Shown piece by piece: positions 61,875 to 64,000 of a stretch of DNA of 64,000 nucleotides (position 1 is its first letter; every line of letters begins with the position of its first letter). The notes beneath the pieces are model-generated. The model made no database searches and had not been told where the DNA came from. It saw nothing but the letters and a program-made list of their open reading frames with translations. The DNA is taken from positions 248,001 to 312,000 of the forward strand of contig JADJMG010000007.1 of assembly GCA_016709725.1 (NCBI GenBank), given 5' to 3'. A program made the position numbers and the translations under genes. The stretch is from Bacteroidota bacterium (lineage in GTDB: Bacteria; Bacteroidota; Bacteroidia; AKYH767-A; OLB10).

Positions 61875-64000
61875 TTTAGCTCAGGGAGCTTTTTAAAATG
61901 TATTCGTAAAGAATTTCCAATGACAATCACATCTGAAAAGGCCATCGATAAAGAGGCTAACATTGGATTTAGGAATCCAAAAGCCGCTAAGGGTATCGCC
62001 ACTACGTTATATGCTAATGCCCAAAATAAATTTTGTTTAATCGTTTTTAATGTCTCTTTTGATAAAGTATAGGCCACAGCCAATCCATCCAATTCATTTT
62101 TGCTTAGCAAGATGATGTCTGCAGTTTGAATAGCTATTTGTGTACCTGAATTTACTGCAATTCCTACTGCTGCAATCGCTAAGGCCGGTGCATCGTTTAT
62201 TCCATCACCGACCATGGCCGTTTTACCTAATTTCTGGAATTTCTCAATTACTTCTACTTTCATGTGCGGAAGCTGTGAAGAATAAATTTCATCAATCCCT
62301 AAATAGTTTCCAATCGACTTACACACTTCAGGACGATCGCCACTTAATAAAACCGTCTTAATTCCTTGTGCTTTAAAAAAGGAAACCATCGATAAAGCAT
62401 CCTCCCGAACAGGATCCTCAAAATCGATAGTAGCTACTACTTGATCATTTTTAGCAACATAAACTTGGTGACCTTGAATCTCCGAAATAGCCCCAATAAA
62501 TTTTTGAGAGCCTATTTTATATTGATTTCCTTCTTTGTCTTTAGCACTCACACCATAACCAGCAATTTCATTTATTTCTGCAAATTGAATGGGTAGATAT
62601 TTTGCATCTGCAAATTTTTCAGCCAATACTTTAGCAAATGGATGATTTGAATATTTCTCTAAAACACTGATTAAAAAGTTAACTTTTTCAATATCTTCAT
62701 TGAGGTAATTAATATTTTTTACAGTGACTTTACCTTGTGTCAATGTTCCCGTCTTATCAAAAACAATGTATTTTATTCCACTCAATTTTTCTAACGTATC
62801 ACCTCCTTTTACAAGAACTCCTTTTCGAGCTGATCTACCAATCCCAACCGCTACAGCAGTGGGTGTAGCTAATCCCATCGCGCAGGGACAGGATATAACC
62901 AGAACAGCTATACTTCTTAATAGAGATTCGGAAATGGGTAAATTAAAATAAAAGTGCGACATTAAAAAAGTGAAAATGGAAAACAATATAACGATGGGTA
63001 CAAACCATGAACTCACCACATCACCGAGACGTTGAATTTGAGGTTTTCGAAGTGATGAAGTCTTAACAACTTCAATCATTTTACTCAATACAGTATTGCT
63101 TCCAGATTCCTGCACGATCACTTTTATGAATCCATTCAAAACAATGGTACCACTCAACACTTGGTCATTTATTGTTTTTTGAACAGGCAAACTTTCTCCT
63201 GTCATCATGGATTCATCAATTTCCACTTTACCTTCGTAGATGAGACCATCTGCAGGAATTTTATCGCCAGTATTGACCAGTATTAAATCATTTATTTTAA
63301 GTTGATGGGCTAATAACTCAACAATGGATTCGTTTTCTGTTAATGCATTTTCAATTTTCTTAGCTTGAAGAGGCTGAATTTTGGTTAAATGTGTTAATGC
63401 CGATTGCGTCTTTTTTAAGCTCCTCTTTTCAATAATATTCCCCAGCAATACAAGCGTTATGATCGTTGCTGCTGTTTCGAAAAAAAGATAGTTTGAAATT
63501 AGATCCGAACCATTATATAAGTACCATGCGATTAATGAATAAAGAAAAGCGGAAAAAGAACCAAGTGTAATTAATACGTCCATGTTCATGTGCCCTGATT
63601 TTATCGATCCCCAAGCACTTTTACCAAAATGATTTAATCCAATAACCATCACTGGCAAGGAAAGAGCAAACTGAAATGCAGGCTGATGCAATAAATGAAA
63701 TGGCAGAAACATATGCGCCAACAATGGAAAAGTGAAAAGAGCGGAAATAAAGAATCTGATTTCGGTGGAATCCCAGTTCCATTTTGTAGAATTCGATTCT
63801 TCAAACTCCTCATATAAAGATGCTTTATAACCTAAGCTGTTAATATCTGATACGACTTGATCCAACTGAATTCCTTCAATCAGCTCAAACTCAACTTCTC
63901 CGCTGTTGTAATTCACTAAAACATTGTGCAAACCTTTCGACTCCAACTTTCTACTAATGTTTTGCGCACAACTGGCACAAGTCATTCCCGAAACAGACAG
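61871..64000 (-). CDS. copA: copper-translocating P-type ATPase, 5' truncated by window edge
   Basis: The frame runs off the right edge; the codons before the first visible ATG read LSVSG, completing the heavy-metal domain signature GMTCASC. After it come the helices, the transduction motif TGES (MMTGESLPV), the ion-binding CPC (SCPCAMGLATPTA), phosphorylation DKTGTLT, the HP motif (SNHPFAKVL) and the hinge GDGINDAPAL. This is P1B-1, exporting Cu(I) from the cytoplasm. At least 709 residues are visible. Regulators such as CueR or CsoR are not in the window. Confidence 0.94.
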   Translation of the reverse strand: MSVSGMTCASCAQNISRKLESKGLHNVLVNYNSGEVEFELIEGIQLDQVVSDINSLGYKASLYEEFEESNSTKWNWDSTEIRFFISALFTFPLLAHMFLPFHLLHQPAFQFALSLPVMVIGLNHFGKSAWGSIKSGHMNMDVLITLGSFSAFLYSLIAWYLYNGSDLISNYLFFETAATIITLVLLGNIIEKRSLKKTQSALTHLTKIQPLQAKKIENALTENESIVELLAHQLKINDLILVNTGDKIPADGLIYEGKVEIDESMMTGESLPVQKTINDQVLSGTIVLNGFIKVIVQESGSNTVLSKMIEVVKTSSLRKPQIQRLGDVVSSWFVPIVILFSIFTFLMSHFYFNLPISESLLRSIAVLVISCPCAMGLATPTAVAVGIGRSARKGVLVKGGDTLEKLSGIKYIVFDKTGTLTQGKVTVKNINYLNEDIEKVNFLISVLEKYSNHPFAKVLAEKFADAKYLPIQFAEINEIAGYGVSAKDKEGNQYKIGSQKFIGAISEIQGHQVYVAKNDQVVATIDFEDPVREDALSMVSFFKAQGIKTVLLSGDRPEVCKSIGNYLGIDEIYSSQLPHMKVEVIEKFQKLGKTAMVGDGINDAPALAIAAVGIAVNSGTQIAIQTADIILLSKNELDGLAVAYTLSKETLKTIKQNLFWALAYNVVAIPLAAFGFLNPMLASLSMAFSDVIVIGNSLRIHFKKLPELK

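Overview
The window is an AT-rich piece of a Bacteroidota chromosome, probably from an uncultured relative of the Flavobacteriales or Chitinophagales. The signs are: seven secreted proteins ending in the type A sorting domain of the type IX secretion system (T9SS); a TonB-dependent receptor paired with a DUF4249 lipoprotein; the bacillithiol enzyme BshB1; c-type cytochrome maturation genes; many short lipoproteins; and promoters with the Bacteroidota -7 element TAnnTTTG. No T9SS machinery, phage, transposase or CRISPR array is present. Most of the window is ordinary chromosome.

Layout. 1-4.5 kb: two T9SS cargo proteins, the first cut by the window edge. 4.9-11.8 kb: phoH, purC, an acyltransferase, a coiled-coil lipoprotein, and divergent arginine decarboxylase and arginase genes. 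12.2-17.3 kb: an OafA-type acyltransferase followed by an in-frame fossil of the arginase 3' end, then argS, a YiiX-like hydrolase and small genes. 17.6-19.1 kb: a TerC protein and a 132-bp tandem repeat array beside tRNA-Pro. 19.3-24.4 kb: TonB receptor, DUF4249 and a PEGA-trypsin lipoprotein. 24.7-33.1 kb: an AlbA_2 protein, three T9SS cargo genes, an AraC regulator, a histidine kinase and a PAS protein. 33.2-34.0 kb: a duplicated, hairpin-rich block next to tRNA-Lys. 34.1-44.7 kb: an acetyltransferase-like protein, a damaged SDR gene, a TPR lipoprotein, a TMTC-like membrane protein, cdaA (c-di-AMP synthase), recQ, two double-domain universal stress proteins and a nucleoside phosphorylase. 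44.9-52.1 kb: T9SS cargo, GNAT, MATE, lipoprotein, fmt, sirtuin and DUF2179. 52.3-57.5 kb: a minus-strand ccmB-C-D-E-F run plus a DUF2520 gene. 57.6-64.0 kb: bshB1, T9SS cargo, a flippase and a truncated copper ATPase.

Two themes cut across the window. First, ten genes are split by single-base gains or losses (twelve in all), mostly in short A or T runs, and correcting each restores one family-length frame. This looks like residual long-read error rather than mass pseudogenisation, so these are annotated as single genes. The SDR gene has a larger lesion. Second, intergenic DNA is rich in repeats: an exact 18-bp palindrome in five copies plus a decayed one, the GAACACGGATGAC family, a 16-bp TCGCGA palindrome, and iterated blocks downstream of both tRNA genes. 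Several genes also have TAnnTTTG-like elements only 4-9 nt before the start codon, which predicts leaderless or nearly leaderless mRNAs.
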